NCBI GenBank assembly: GCA_024742355.1
Contig: JANSYM010000002.1
Span: forward strand, 1 to 64,000
DNA length: 64,000 nucleotides
From: Hyphomonadaceae bacterium
Lineage (GTDB): Bacteria; Pseudomonadota; Alphaproteobacteria; Caulobacterales; Hyphomonadaceae
Direction of reading: 5' to 3'
Both the position numbers and the translations under genes were made by a program. A model generated the notes under the pieces. That model searched no databases, had not been told where the DNA came from, and saw only the letters and a program-made list of their open reading frames with translations. This document shows, piece by piece, positions 35,853 through 44,777 of the stretch; the first letter of the stretch is position 1; each line of letters opens with the position of its first letter.

Positions 35853-36442
35853 CGAAACTGGATTTTTGATTCCTCTTCCACCGGGGGAAGGGGGGATGCC
35901 GGATAGTCACAGCCTTTGGCGAGACCAATGCCTTTCAGGAAGGTCCGGCGATGCGAACCCCGCTCATAGGCCTTGCGAACCTTCGTAGCATGACTGTTCG
36001 CGCCCGTTACCGTCCGAACGATTCCGCGATAAGGAATCAGGCCCGACGCGCCCGATGCGACTGTGTCGAGGAAGGCTGTTGATGCGCCGTCAGCGGCCCG
36101 GTCACTGAGACCTTTCTTGTCTGGCGGCGGTATATCCCAGTCGCGTCCGAGTAGGGCGTCCAATTCAAGCACTTCCTCAGCGATCTTTTCGCAAGGCGTC
36201 TCGACCGCGACCAGGTAGGGATTTTTTATCTGCTTGAATTTTTCCGGGATTTTTGCGCGCTTGAGGTTTACATCTTCCAAGGGCGAGAGCGCGGCTTCAC
36301 CGAACCCGTCTTGGGTTTTTACGATGGCGCGTTCCGTGGCGCTGGGACCGGCTTCGGCGGCGGGTGCCTGGTCGGCTGGAGGGCTAGTGGCACAAGCGGC
36401 GCCAAACAGGGTGAAAGAGAGGGCAATATACGTGTATTTCAT
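35849..36442 (-). CDS. Predicted lipoprotein, unknown function
   Basis: A 197-aa protein with a lipoprotein signal (lipobox FGAAC, Cys17), a Pro/Ala/Glu-rich linker, and a domain of about 150 residues containing two further cysteines ([10 protein letters not shown] and LAKGCDYP). It also has a Gly/Ala-rich, moderately hydrophobic segment [14 protein letters not shown], suggesting membrane interaction. I do not recognise the family. It stands alone, convergent with tgt by a 4-bp CTAG overlap, with tRNA-Lys upstream on the other strand. Confidence 0.7.
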   Translation of the reverse strand: MKYTYIALSFTLFGAACATSPPADQAPAAEAGPSATERAIVKTQDGFGEAALSPLEDVNLKRAKIPEKFKQIKNPYLVAVETPCEKIAEEVLELDALLGRDWDIPPPDKKGLSDRAADGASTAFLDTVASGASGLIPYRGIVRTVTGANSHATKVRKAYERGSHRRTFLKGIGLAKGCDYPASPLPPVEEESKIQFR

Positions 36443-36515
36443 TCCCTGATTTTGCGACCTTAGGTGCGTGCTGACAAGAATGTTGATACAGGGCTGTTTT
36501 CAGCAGCAAAAACCG

Positions 36516-36544
36516 TTGACCACAGGCAGGCACTCAACTATGTG
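36516..36544 (+). promoter_or_regulatory. Predicted tRNA-Lys promoter
   Basis: TTGACC (36516-36521), a 17-base spacer and TATGTG (36539-36544). The tRNA starts 12 bases later. The same spacing and TATGT core occur ahead of tRNA-Gln. Confidence 0.6.
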
Positions 36545-36556
36545 GGCCGTTCGGAT

Positions 36557-36632
36557 GCGCCCATAGCTCAGTTGGTAGAGCAACTGACTTTTAATCAGTA
36601 GGTCACAGGTTCGAATCCTGTTGGGCGTACCA
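36557..36632 (+). tRNA. tRNA-Lys (anticodon TTT)
   Basis: Acceptor GCGCCCA pairs with TGGGCGT (ending in a G-U wobble), the D-arm has AGCTCAGTTGGTAGAGC, the anticodon stem ACTGA/TCAGT holds the loop CTTTTAA with anticodon TTT, and the T-arm has GGTTCGAATCC. CCA is encoded. 76 bases. Confidence 0.97.
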
Positions 36633-36726
36633 TCTCCTGCAATCGCCGCCAGTTGGCTGCGCCGACCATGTATTTGCGTTGGATTCAGAGCATGAAGTTC
36701 TGGATTTCACTCTCTAGTCTGGCGTG

Positions 36727-36741
36727 ATAACCTACAGTTAT
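36727..36741 (+). promoter_or_regulatory. Predicted LysR operator over the lysR start
   Basis: ATAAC-CTACA-GTTAT, a perfect 5-bp inverted repeat with the T-N11-A layout of LysR sites. It overlaps the lysR start codon (ATG 36740) and a possible -10 box GATAAC. The same ATAAC-N5-GTTAT arms recur ahead of the TonB receptor. Binding here would block lysR expression, consistent with negative autoregulation. Confidence 0.6.
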
Positions 36742-37642
36742 GCGATTACGTCAGATTGAAGTGTTTTACGCCGTCTATTCGGCCGGCTCCATCAGCAAGG
36801 CGGGTGAATTGCTTGGCGTGTCTCAGCCGGCTGTCTCAAAAGTGTTGCGGCATACCGAAGATATGCTCGGTTATGCTCTGTTTGAGCGAACGTCGACGGG
36901 ACTTGTGCCAACCCGGGAAGCTGCTGAGCTGTTCGAGGGGGCGGCAAAAGTCTTTGCTGAGGTCAACCGATTTCGGTCGCGGGCGAACGGCGTTCAACTG
37001 AGCACCGACAAACCGCTGCGCATCGCAATGGCACCCAGTATTGGTCTTTCTGCGGGACCGACGGCGATCGCCAAGTTCGCAAAATCCTACACCGATATCA
37101 GCATCGAGATTGAGACCTTCCACTTTGACGAAGCGGTGAGCGCCCTTCGCGCGGAAGAGACGGATATCGCCATTGCGTACCAGCCTTATCCACGAGAAGG
37201 GCTGCGTATTATTCCGGTGACGACGGCCAATTTCGTCTGCGTCACGCCCAAGGATCACTGGCCTGCCGGTCGCACGGAAATTGGCGTGCAGGACCTCATT
37301 GGCGAGTCGCTGATCTATTTGAATGTCGACGCCCCGCTGGGGCACCTGTTAAGTTCGCACCTCGAGAACGTGTCCGAAATACAACAATCGCGCCGAATTG
37401 TGGTGAACACTTATTATATCGCCCAAATGCTGGTTGCCAGTGGAGCAGGCGTTGCGATCGTAGATGAGTTCGCCGCGAGGGGGCCGGCTGGAACCAACGT
37501 AGATATCTACGCATTTTCCGAGAATATAAGGTTATCCGTAGGGGCGATCGTTCGCGAAAACTATACAATCTCCGTCGCAGAGCGGGCGTTTTTGAGCGCT
37601 TTGACCGCTGAACTTCAGGCAATCTCGTCCCAAAGTGTATAA
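36740..37642 (+). CDS. LysR-family transcriptional regulator of the D-amino-acid/TonB-receptor locus
   Basis: A 300-aa LysR-type regulator: an N-terminal winged helix-turn-helix (LRQIEVFYAVYSAGSISKAGELLGVSQPAVSKVLRHTE, residues 2-45) and a periplasmic-binding-like effector domain from about residue 90. No Shine-Dalgarno site is visible before ATG 36740, so the mRNA may be leaderless with the -10 box inside the operator. It lies 92 bp upstream of the TonB receptor in the same direction, with a second operator in that gap. It likely controls the receptor and the catabolic genes behind it; the inducer is unknown. Confidence 0.9.
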   Translation: MRLRQIEVFYAVYSAGSISKAGELLGVSQPAVSKVLRHTEDMLGYALFERTSTGLVPTREAAELFEGAAKVFAEVNRFRSRANGVQLSTDKPLRIAMAPSIGLSAGPTAIAKFAKSYTDISIEIETFHFDEAVSALRAEETDIAIAYQPYPREGLRIIPVTTANFVCVTPKDHWPAGRTEIGVQDLIGESLIYLNVDAPLGHLLSSHLENVSEIQQSRRIVVNTYYIAQMLVASGAGVAIVDEFAARGPAGTNVDIYAFSENIRLSVGAIVRENYTISVAERAFLSALTAELQAISSQSV

Positions 37643-37655
37643 CTAAAGGTTATAC
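37637..37655 (+). promoter_or_regulatory. Predicted LysR operator ahead of the TonB receptor
   Basis: GTATAAC-TAAAG-GTTATAC, a perfect 7-bp inverted repeat with T-N11-A, starting inside the last codons of lysR. Its core ATAAC-N5-GTTAT matches the site at the lysR start. Its centre is about 48 bases before a GATAAT -10 candidate, that is near -58 of a predicted start, the usual place of the LysR recognition site in activated promoters. Confidence 0.7.
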
Positions 37656-37691
37656 CCCAATCCTAAATATTTCATTGTCACGAGGCACAGG

Positions 37692-37697
37692 GATAAT
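37692..37697 (+). promoter_or_regulatory. Candidate -10 box of the TonB-receptor operon
   Basis: GATAAT without a well-placed -35 element, as expected for a promoter that needs an activator. It lies downstream of the LysR palindrome and 37 bases before the receptor start. Confidence 0.4.
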
Positions 37698-37734
37698 CAG
37701 TCATGGGCTCTGATGAATACTGGGAGGATATAGT

Positions 37735-40683
37735 ATGTTCGTCAAAGCTTCGCTCAAAAGCGCTCTCTTAGGCAGTGTGGTTCTAGCCTCCGGCATGGTG
37801 AGCTACGCGCAGGATGCGGCCGATTCAGATGAAGAGGCCCGCGAGCTCGATAAGGTTGTGATCGTTGGGTCGCAAATCGTTGGATCAGACGTTGCGGGCG
37901 CTCTGCCGGTTACAGTCCTGAATGTCGATGATATCGACGTCACAGGCGCTGCCAGCGGCGATGAGCTGCTCCGCTCTATTCCGCAAGTCGGTGACATTAT
38001 TTTCAGTGAGGCCGAATTCACCGGCGTTAATGGCGCCCGCGGTGACATCGGTTCGATCAACCTGCGCGGTATTGGCACCGGCAATACTCTGGTCCTGCTC
38101 AACGGTCGCCGCCTGGTTCTTCACCCAGGTACGCAGGTCGAAGACTTGGTCCCGGTGAACACCGTCAACTCGCAGTCATTGCCGGTCACGGGCATTGAGC
38201 GCCTTGAAGTTCTGCGCGATGGCGCAGCCGCGATTTACGGCACGGATGCTGTTGCCGGCGTTATCAACACGATCACCCAGGACGATTTCGAAGGCCTGGA
38301 AGCCAGCATTCGCTATGGCGGGTCTGAAAACACCGACCTGAGAGAACTGACAGGGACTTTCAAGTGGGGCAAGAATTTCAACGATGATCGCACCAATTTC
38401 TCGATCTTCGCGAATTTCCTCGACCGAGAAGGCTTCAGAGCGCCTCAACTGCGCAATACCAGCACGGAAGATCTGCGAACCTTCTTCGTGGGCACACCGT
38501 TCGAGGGCGACACGCAATTGCGCAACCTCTCCACGCAGACCCAGTGGGGCGAGTTCCGTGCGCTCGGCGGATCAATTGCGGCGATCGGCGATGACGATTT
38601 CCACATTCAGCCGAGCAGCTTTGCCGGCTGTCTCGTCGATCTTGGCAATGGCGTCTGTGCGGATAATGGCGGGTCAATCGACACCGCTCTGAGACTTGAC
38701 CGCGCCCGGTACCGCGAAATCGTTGGGAATACTGAGCGCCAGAACATTATGGCGTTCCTGAACCACGAGACCGATAGCGGCGTGGAGTTCTTTGCAGAAG
38801 CTACCTACTACCACGCAGACTATAACCGTGAGCGTGAAGCGGCGCAGATGTTGTCGAGCGGCCGACTGACCGTACCGGGAACATCATTCTACAACCCATT
38901 CGGCGTCGATCTGCAGATTCGTGATTATCGTCCATTGGATGTAGGCCCACGCCGGGTCGACGTGACAAATGACAGCTACCGTCTCCTTGGCGGCGTTCGC
39001 GGTGACTGGGGCGACTGGAACTGGGAAACCGCCTTCCTGCATTCGGAAGCCGAAACCTCAGACCTGACCAACCGTGTCAGCAACACGCTGTTCCAGCAAG
39101 CACTCGCGCGGACCACACCAGATGCCTATAACATCTTCGCGGGTGGCAACACGACCGACACCAACGCGCCGGGAACGTTCAACAATCAAAACCAGGCGAC
39201 GATCGATAGTTTCATCGTGCCCGTATCGCGAGTTGGCGAGACAGCACTGACACTGCTCGATTTCAAAGTTTCGAATGGCGCGGTGATGGAGCTGCCAGCA
39301 GGCAGCGTCGGGATCGCACTGGGTACGGAATTCCGCCGTCAACAATTCCGGGATGATCGGGATGCGCGCCTTGATGGCACGATCGTGTTTACCGACATCG
39401 TGACCGGCAATGTCATTCCAAGTGACGTCATGGGCTCCAGCCCGACGCCGGACACTGACGGTGAGCGCGATGTCTGGTCCGCCTTCGCAGAACTCGCTGT
39501 TCCGCTGGTGAGCGAGGATATGAATATCCCGCTGGTTCACAGCCTTGACGCGCAGCTCGCTGTTCGCGCCGAAGACTATTCGGATGTTGGCAGCGTGGCC
39601 AAGCCGAAAGTCGCCTTGTCCTGGTATCCACATCCGGATTTCCAGGTTCGCGCGGCCTATTCTCAAGGCTTCCGTGCGCCAAATCTGGAGCAGATCAATG
39701 CCACTAACAATCGCCGTGTGAATGGCGGCCGTGAGGACTGGATTCTCTGCGAAGCGACAGCACTCGCGAATAACACGACCTTTAGCACCGGTGATTGTGA
39801 TGGCGTCTCGGTCGAGAGTGTGCGGTCCGGCGGACCGGACCTGAAACCGGAAGAGAACGATAATATCTCTATCGGTCTGGTCTATCAGCCTTCCTTCGTG
39901 GACGATTTGACCTTCACCGTGGATTGGTGGCGCATCGAACAGGAAGACGTCGTCGGTATCTTTGGTGACCAGAACCAGATTTCGCTCGACTATGTTCTGC
40001 GTCTGCAGGGCAGTTCAAACCCGAACGTCGTGCGCATGGCGCCAACTGCGTCCGAAATCGCGCTTTACACGGCCGCTGGCCTGGCACCAGCGGGCGAAAT
40101 CCTGGAGGTTGCGGATCAATATGTGAACCTCACCCCGCGGGAATTTGAAGGTATCGATTTTGGCGTCAATTGGGGCCTGGATTTCGATCAACTCGGTACG
40201 TTCGATTTCAAGGTGAATGCGGCTTATCTGAAAGAAGCGTTCCAGGCACCGTCGCCAGATGCTGCGACTATTCTGGCGGCAGTCGATGCCGGACAGGCGA
40301 ATAGTGCCGTCGATGTGCCGGGCTCTCAGGATCGTGTTCAGCAAAACGGTCGTCCCGAATGGCGCGGTAATGCCAGCATGACCTGGCGCAATGGCGCCTG
40401 GGGTGCCGGTCTGTTCTACAATTATGTTGGTGAAGTTATCGACACCTCCGTGACCGGCCCGAACAGTGAGATTTTCGTGGTCGACCCGTTCGAAACCGTC
40501 AGCCTCTATGGCCAATACACGATTGAAGACTGGTTTGGTGGCGATACCCGCATCCGTGTCGGTGCGCGTAACATCACCGACGAGGAGCCACCGCTCGCAG
40601 ACGAGTTTGCCAGTGGTTACTTCCCGAGCCTGCACTCAAACCGTGGCCGCTACTGGTACGTGGATCTCCGCAAGGAATTCTAG
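37735..40683 (+). CDS. TonB-dependent outer-membrane receptor (LysR-controlled locus)
   Basis: A 982-aa active outer-membrane transporter. Signal peptide to about residue 24 (MVSYAQ), TonB-box-like LDKVVIVGSQI at about 38-48, plug domain with LRGIGTGNTLVLLNGRRL and DGAAAIYGTDAVAGVIN, then a beta-barrel with GFRAPNLEQIN and a terminal Phe (YVDLRKEF). The large size and plug match receptors for peptides, oligosaccharides or other sizeable substrates. The following genes (DadA, M14 peptidase, D-aminoacylase) suggest an acylated or peptidic D-amino-acid substrate. GGGAGG precedes ATG 37735. Confidence 0.95.
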   Translation: MFVKASLKSALLGSVVLASGMVSYAQDAADSDEEARELDKVVIVGSQIVGSDVAGALPVTVLNVDDIDVTGAASGDELLRSIPQVGDIIFSEAEFTGVNGARGDIGSINLRGIGTGNTLVLLNGRRLVLHPGTQVEDLVPVNTVNSQSLPVTGIERLEVLRDGAAAIYGTDAVAGVINTITQDDFEGLEASIRYGGSENTDLRELTGTFKWGKNFNDDRTNFSIFANFLDREGFRAPQLRNTSTEDLRTFFVGTPFEGDTQLRNLSTQTQWGEFRALGGSIAAIGDDDFHIQPSSFAGCLVDLGNGVCADNGGSIDTALRLDRARYREIVGNTERQNIMAFLNHETDSGVEFFAEATYYHADYNREREAAQMLSSGRLTVPGTSFYNPFGVDLQIRDYRPLDVGPRRVDVTNDSYRLLGGVRGDWGDWNWETAFLHSEAETSDLTNRVSNTLFQQALARTTPDAYNIFAGGNTTDTNAPGTFNNQNQATIDSFIVPVSRVGETALTLLDFKVSNGAVMELPAGSVGIALGTEFRRQQFRDDRDARLDGTIVFTDIVTGNVIPSDVMGSSPTPDTDGERDVWSAFAELAVPLVSEDMNIPLVHSLDAQLAVRAEDYSDVGSVAKPKVALSWYPHPDFQVRAAYSQGFRAPNLEQINATNNRRVNGGREDWILCEATALANNTTFSTGDCDGVSVESVRSGGPDLKPEENDNISIGLVYQPSFVDDLTFTVDWWRIEQEDVVGIFGDQNQISLDYVLRLQGSSNPNVVRMAPTASEIALYTAAGLAPAGEILEVADQYVNLTPREFEGIDFGVNWGLDFDQLGTFDFKVNAAYLKEAFQAPSPDAATILAAVDAGQANSAVDVPGSQDRVQQNGRPEWRGNASMTWRNGAWGAGLFYNYVGEVIDTSVTGPNSEIFVVDPFETVSLYGQYTIEDWFGGDTRIRVGARNITDEEPPLADEFASGYFPSLHSNRGRYWYVDLRKEF

Positions 40684-40693
40684 TCGGTAGCTG

Positions 40694-40729
40694 AGCAGGT
40701 GAGCTTACCTCTTCCGGAGCTCACCTGCT
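40694..40729 (+). terminator. Intercistronic hairpin between the receptor and dadA
   Basis: A perfect 12-bp inverted repeat AGCAGGTGAGCT / AGCTCACCTGCT with a 12-base loop. Only TT follows, so it is not a classic terminator. It could stabilise the receptor mRNA end or reduce expression of the enzymes behind it. Confidence 0.55.
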
Positions 40730-40745
40730 TGCCGTGGGGCCTCAC

Positions 40746-41975
40746 ATGAAGATCGCAATCATCGGAGCTGGCGTTGTGGGCGTGACCACAGCGTACATGC
40801 TCGGCAAATATGGCCATGAAGTCACGGTGTTTGACCGTGAACCAGGGGCCGCCATGGAAAGCAGCTTTGCCAACGGCGGACAGCTTTCTTACGGGTTTGC
40901 ATCCCCGATGGGAACGCCGTCCTTGATTGGCAAAGTGCCTGGCATCTTGATGGGCTCTGACCCGGCGTTTCGCTTGCCATCAGCCATGAGTTTCGAGTTT
41001 ATGCGGTGGTCATTGCAATTTCTTGGACATTGCCGAAGTGGCGCTTCACGCAGAGATGCCGAAGAGCTTGCGCGCCTGGCGGCGCAATCCGGTTCGGTTT
41101 TTCAGGAAATCCTCAACGATACAGAATTTGAGTTTGGTCATCGGCAGGCCGGAAAACTGGTTCTCTATAAATCGAGAACTGACATGCAAAAGGCGCGCTC
41201 TGCGTTGGACCAGGGTGAGACGTCGGCTTCGAAACGCGTCGTGTCCTATGATGAATGCCTCGAACTCGAGCCTGCATTGAAGAACTACACCGGCCAGGCC
41301 GTCGGCGGACTGTGGGTGGGCGGCGATGAGGTTGGCGATGCGGCGCGTTTTTCCGAGCAGCTCGCTGAACTGAGCGCTCGAAACTTCGGCGTGAAATTTC
41401 GTTTCAATGCAAATGTCGCCAAGGTCGAAGCACTGGCGAGCGGTGGGCACGAAATTATCCTGTCGAGTGAGGAACGGGAACGCTGTGATGCGGTGATATT
41501 CTGCACCGGAGTCGCGGGTACGAAACTGCTTCAGACATTGGGCATCAAGCTCCCGATCTATCCTGTGATGGGCTACTCATTGACGGCCCCGGTTGGCCAA
41601 GACGCGCCAAAAATGGCGGTGACGGATGCTGGCTATAAAATCGTGTTCTCGCAAATTGGGGATCAGATCCGTATCGCCGGGTTTGCCGATTTCGGTATCG
41701 CCAGCGAAGAACGCCGGCGGCAACGTATCCAGGAACTGATAGTGACGGCACGGCGATTGATCCCAGAGGTCGCTGACTATTCACGGATCAAGTCGACGTG
41801 GATCGGCGCCCGTCCGGCCACGCCGAGCAGTCTGCCCATTGTCGGAACGACCAAAAGAAACGGCATTTATCTGAATATGGGGCACGGTATGTTCGGATGG
41901 ACCTTGTCGGCTGGCGCCGCACAAAAACTCGCCGACCTGATTGGTCCCGCATCGCAGGTCTCGCAAGCCGCTTAG
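40746..41975 (+). CDS. D-amino-acid dehydrogenase (DadA family)
   Basis: A 409-aa FAD enzyme that oxidises D-amino acids to 2-oxo acids, passing electrons to the respiratory chain at the inner membrane. MKIAIIGAGVVGVTTAYML is the dinucleotide-binding motif; SSFANGGQLSYGFASP is the DadA signature; the C-terminal half has WIGARPATPSSLPIVG and NMGHGMFGWTLSAG. ATG 40746 lies just after the hairpin; the track start 40734 is slightly upstream. No alanine racemase (dadX) neighbour is present, unlike classic dadAX operons, which argues for a substrate other than alanine. Confidence 0.92.
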   Translation: MKIAIIGAGVVGVTTAYMLGKYGHEVTVFDREPGAAMESSFANGGQLSYGFASPMGTPSLIGKVPGILMGSDPAFRLPSAMSFEFMRWSLQFLGHCRSGASRRDAEELARLAAQSGSVFQEILNDTEFEFGHRQAGKLVLYKSRTDMQKARSALDQGETSASKRVVSYDECLELEPALKNYTGQAVGGLWVGGDEVGDAARFSEQLAELSARNFGVKFRFNANVAKVEALASGGHEIILSSEERERCDAVIFCTGVAGTKLLQTLGIKLPIYPVMGYSLTAPVGQDAPKMAVTDAGYKIVFSQIGDQIRIAGFADFGIASEERRRQRIQELIVTARRLIPEVADYSRIKSTWIGARPATPSSLPIVGTTKRNGIYLNMGHGMFGWTLSAGAAQKLADLIGPASQVSQAA

Positions 41976-41988
41976 AAAGGGCAGTAAC

Positions 41989-43194
41989 ATGAAACAGGCA
42001 CTCTCAATTATCGGCTTCGGATTTCTGGCTGCCTGTACGCAGGTGCCACCACCCGAGCCCTCGACTGCGCCCGTTGAAGCCGCCGCCTTCGAACCGGTTG
42101 AGGGCGAGTATTGCCAGACAGCCGTCTTCAAGCTCGATGCCGACTTCTCGGCCGCGAACATGGCGTCATGCGCGGTGATCGACGACCGTACAATCGAGGT
42201 TTTCCTCAAACCGGAAAACGTCCCGATCAATATCAGCCCCTGGTATGCGGTGCGTTTGACCCCGGCACAGGCTGGCGATGTGCGCGTGGTCCTGCGTTAT
42301 GAAGAACATCCGCATCGCTACAAGCCAAAAGTCAGCAAGGATGGCCGCGCCTGGTCTGTCGTGCCGGATGGCCGGGTCGATGTGAAAGCCTCCGGGTATC
42401 GCGTGACGATCAAACTTACGCTGGATGAGGATGCGATGTTCCTTTCGGCGCAGGAGCTGTTCACCAATGCCGCGCACGATGCGTGGACAGACGCGCTGAC
42501 AACAAAACCGTTTGTACAAACAGGCCAGATTGGTGCCTCTATCGAAGGGCGACCCATTCGGATGATGCAATCCGACGCGCGGGTTGATGCGCCAAAGACC
42601 GTCATGCTTGTCGGCCGGCAACATCCACCGGAGGTGACCGGGGCTCTCGCGATGACGAGTTTCGTCGAAGAGATCCTTGGCGACTCACCGTTGGCTGAGA
42701 GTTTTCGGTCGAGGTTTGACCTCGTGATTATTCCAAATCTCAATCCCGACGGCGTCGAGCATGGTCATTGGAGGCACAATATGGGCGGCGTCGACCTCAA
42801 CCGGGACTGGGGCCCGTTCACGCAGCCAGAAACACAAGCCGCAAAATCGGTCATTGATGAGATCGCGGATCCGGGAATGGCGCTGTTCCTCGATTTCCAT
42901 TCAACCCGCCGCAATGTGTTCTATACTCAGCCCGTTGGAAATGATGGGACGGAATATGGCTTTACGGCTGAGTGGCTGAGCCGGGCTCGAAGCAATGTCG
43001 CGGATTATCCCTTTGATCGCGAAGGCGCGCACAATGTCGATCTGCCGACCTCCAAGACCTACATCTATGAACGGTTCGGCATCCCCGCCATCACTTATGA
43101 ATTGGGCGATGAGACTGATCGGACCGTCATCGCACAGACCGCGAAGATCTTTGCCCGGGAGATGATGACGCTCTTGCTGGAGCAGGAATCGTGA
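41989..43194 (+). CDS. M14-family zinc carboxypeptidase, lipoprotein
   Basis: A 401-aa predicted lipoprotein (lipobox FLAAC, Cys16) with an N-terminal beta domain (about residues 20-180) and an M14 peptidase domain. Zinc ligands appear in GRQHPPEVTG (H-x-x-E) and DFHSTRRNVFY, and the catalytic Glu in ITYELGDET. The family trims C-terminal residues from peptides; some members cut gamma-D-glutamyl bonds. AGAAAGGG precedes ATG 41989, 13 bp after dadA, and its TGA overlaps the next GTG. It should act at the envelope on imported or surface peptides. Confidence 0.88.
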   Translation: MKQALSIIGFGFLAACTQVPPPEPSTAPVEAAAFEPVEGEYCQTAVFKLDADFSAANMASCAVIDDRTIEVFLKPENVPINISPWYAVRLTPAQAGDVRVVLRYEEHPHRYKPKVSKDGRAWSVVPDGRVDVKASGYRVTIKLTLDEDAMFLSAQELFTNAAHDAWTDALTTKPFVQTGQIGASIEGRPIRMMQSDARVDAPKTVMLVGRQHPPEVTGALAMTSFVEEILGDSPLAESFRSRFDLVIIPNLNPDGVEHGHWRHNMGGVDLNRDWGPFTQPETQAAKSVIDEIADPGMALFLDFHSTRRNVFYTQPVGNDGTEYGFTAEWLSRARSNVADYPFDREGAHNVDLPTSKTYIYERFGIPAITYELGDETDRTVIAQTAKIFAREMMTLLLEQES

Positions 43195-44777
43195 CCTGGC
43201 AGCTGGCGACCCTTGTCGTCGCATTGGCTGGCATCGCAGCGTGTCAGGCGCCGGAGCCGACCGCGTATGACATTCAGATATCCGGCGGCGTGGTTTATGA
43301 CGGCGTGTCGGAATCGGGGCGTGCTGCCGATGTCTTTATAGACGGCGACAAGATCGTCTTTGTGGGCGATGCAGAAGCCGCCAATGCCACCGCGCGCGAA
43401 ACGATTGATGCCACTGGTTTGATTGTCGCGCCAGGCTTCATCGATCCACACACGCACACACTCTCCGACGTTATGTTCGAGCAGGATGGTCAACAGCTGG
43501 CGGGTTACCTGACACAAGGTGTGACCACAGTCGTTGCTGGGAATGATGGTGGTGGCCCGGTCGATACGGGAGGCGCACTTGCCGCTACTCAAGAGCGTGG
43601 GCTTGGCCCTAATTTCGCGCTGTTTACGGGCCATGGCTCGCTGCGCAGTGAGGTGATGGGGCGTGAAAACAGAGCGCCGACCGAAACCGAAATCGATGAG
43701 ATGAAATCGAAACTGCGCCAAGCGCTGGCGGATGGCGCGCTCGGACTGTCGACCGGTTTGTACTATGCGCCTGCGTCTTATGCCGACATTGATGAGATCG
43801 CTGCGCTCGCGGCAGTCGCGGCAGAATATGACGCGCTCTACGAATCTCATATTCGCGACGAAAGCAGCTATTCCGTCGGCCTGCTCGGGGCTGTAGACGA
43901 AGCGTTGGAGATCGGTCGCCGCAGTGGCGCGGCGGTGCACATCGCTCACATTAAGGCGCTTGGAGTCGATGTCTGGGGCCAAAGCGAGGATGTCATAAGC
44001 CGCATAGACGCCGCACAGGCAGAGGGGCTGGAGGTCACGGCTGATCAGTATCCCTGGTCAGCGTCCGGAACGCGGATATCCAACGCGCTCATCCCAAACT
44101 GGGCGAAAGCAGATTCCGACGAAGCGATGTACGCTCGTTTGCGCGCGCCGGAAAACCAGGACCGCCTGGTTGAAGAGATTACCGAAAACCTCCGAAAGCG
44201 GGGTGGACCTGATGCCATCCTATTGGTTGCGCGAACAGATGGTTTGCCCAGTCGAACCCTCACCGAAGAAGCTGCTGCGTTACAACTCGATCCCGTACAG
44301 GCTGCGATCGACATCGTGCTGGGCGGCGATGCCCGGATCGCATCATTCAACATGCAGGATGCCGACATTGAACGCTTCATGCGCCAACCCTGGGTCATGA
44401 CCAGTTCTGACGGCACGAATGGTCATCCCCGCAAATTTGCCAGCTTTCCACGCAAGTACCGAACCTATGTCGAAGAGAAATCGGTATTGACGCTGGCGCA
44501 ATTCATCAATCGAAGTTCGCGCCTCACCGCTGACACGTTGAACCTGTGCGCGCGTGGTCAACTCAAACCCGGTTATTACGCCGACGTGGTTGTTTTCGAC
44601 CCGCAGACATTCGGGCCGGTAGCTGATTTCTCCACGCCTTCGGAACTCTCAACCGGCGTACAGCACCTGTTCGTCAATGGTCACCGTGCCATCGCGGACG
44701 GAAGTCTAAATCAAAATCTACGGGGTCGCGCGCTCAAACGAGGAGCGTGCGCGGACATAAAGGAAACGGCGTCATGA
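43191..44777 (+). CDS. N-acyl-D-amino-acid deacylase-family amidohydrolase, predicted lipoprotein
   Basis: A 528-aa amidohydrolase of the D-aminoacylase type: APGFIDPHTHTLSDVM (metal His pair, about residues 81-96), GDNGG-like GNDGGGPV, LSTGLYYAPASY, ESHIRDES, HIKALG and the late Asp in SSDGTNGHPRKF. It would release free D-amino acids from N-acyl-D-amino acids. The N-terminus ends in a lipobox-like GIAAC (Cys18), implying envelope location, unusual for an enzyme normally cytoplasmic; the n-region lacks a basic residue, so export is not certain. GTG 43191 overlaps the M14 stop. Confidence 0.88.
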   Translation: MTWQLATLVVALAGIAACQAPEPTAYDIQISGGVVYDGVSESGRAADVFIDGDKIVFVGDAEAANATARETIDATGLIVAPGFIDPHTHTLSDVMFEQDGQQLAGYLTQGVTTVVAGNDGGGPVDTGGALAATQERGLGPNFALFTGHGSLRSEVMGRENRAPTETEIDEMKSKLRQALADGALGLSTGLYYAPASYADIDEIAALAAVAAEYDALYESHIRDESSYSVGLLGAVDEALEIGRRSGAAVHIAHIKALGVDVWGQSEDVISRIDAAQAEGLEVTADQYPWSASGTRISNALIPNWAKADSDEAMYARLRAPENQDRLVEEITENLRKRGGPDAILLVARTDGLPSRTLTEEAAALQLDPVQAAIDIVLGGDARIASFNMQDADIERFMRQPWVMTSSDGTNGHPRKFASFPRKYRTYVEEKSVLTLAQFINRSSRLTADTLNLCARGQLKPGYYADVVVFDPQTFGPVADFSTPSELSTGVQHLFVNGHRAIADGSLNQNLRGRALKRGACADIKETAS

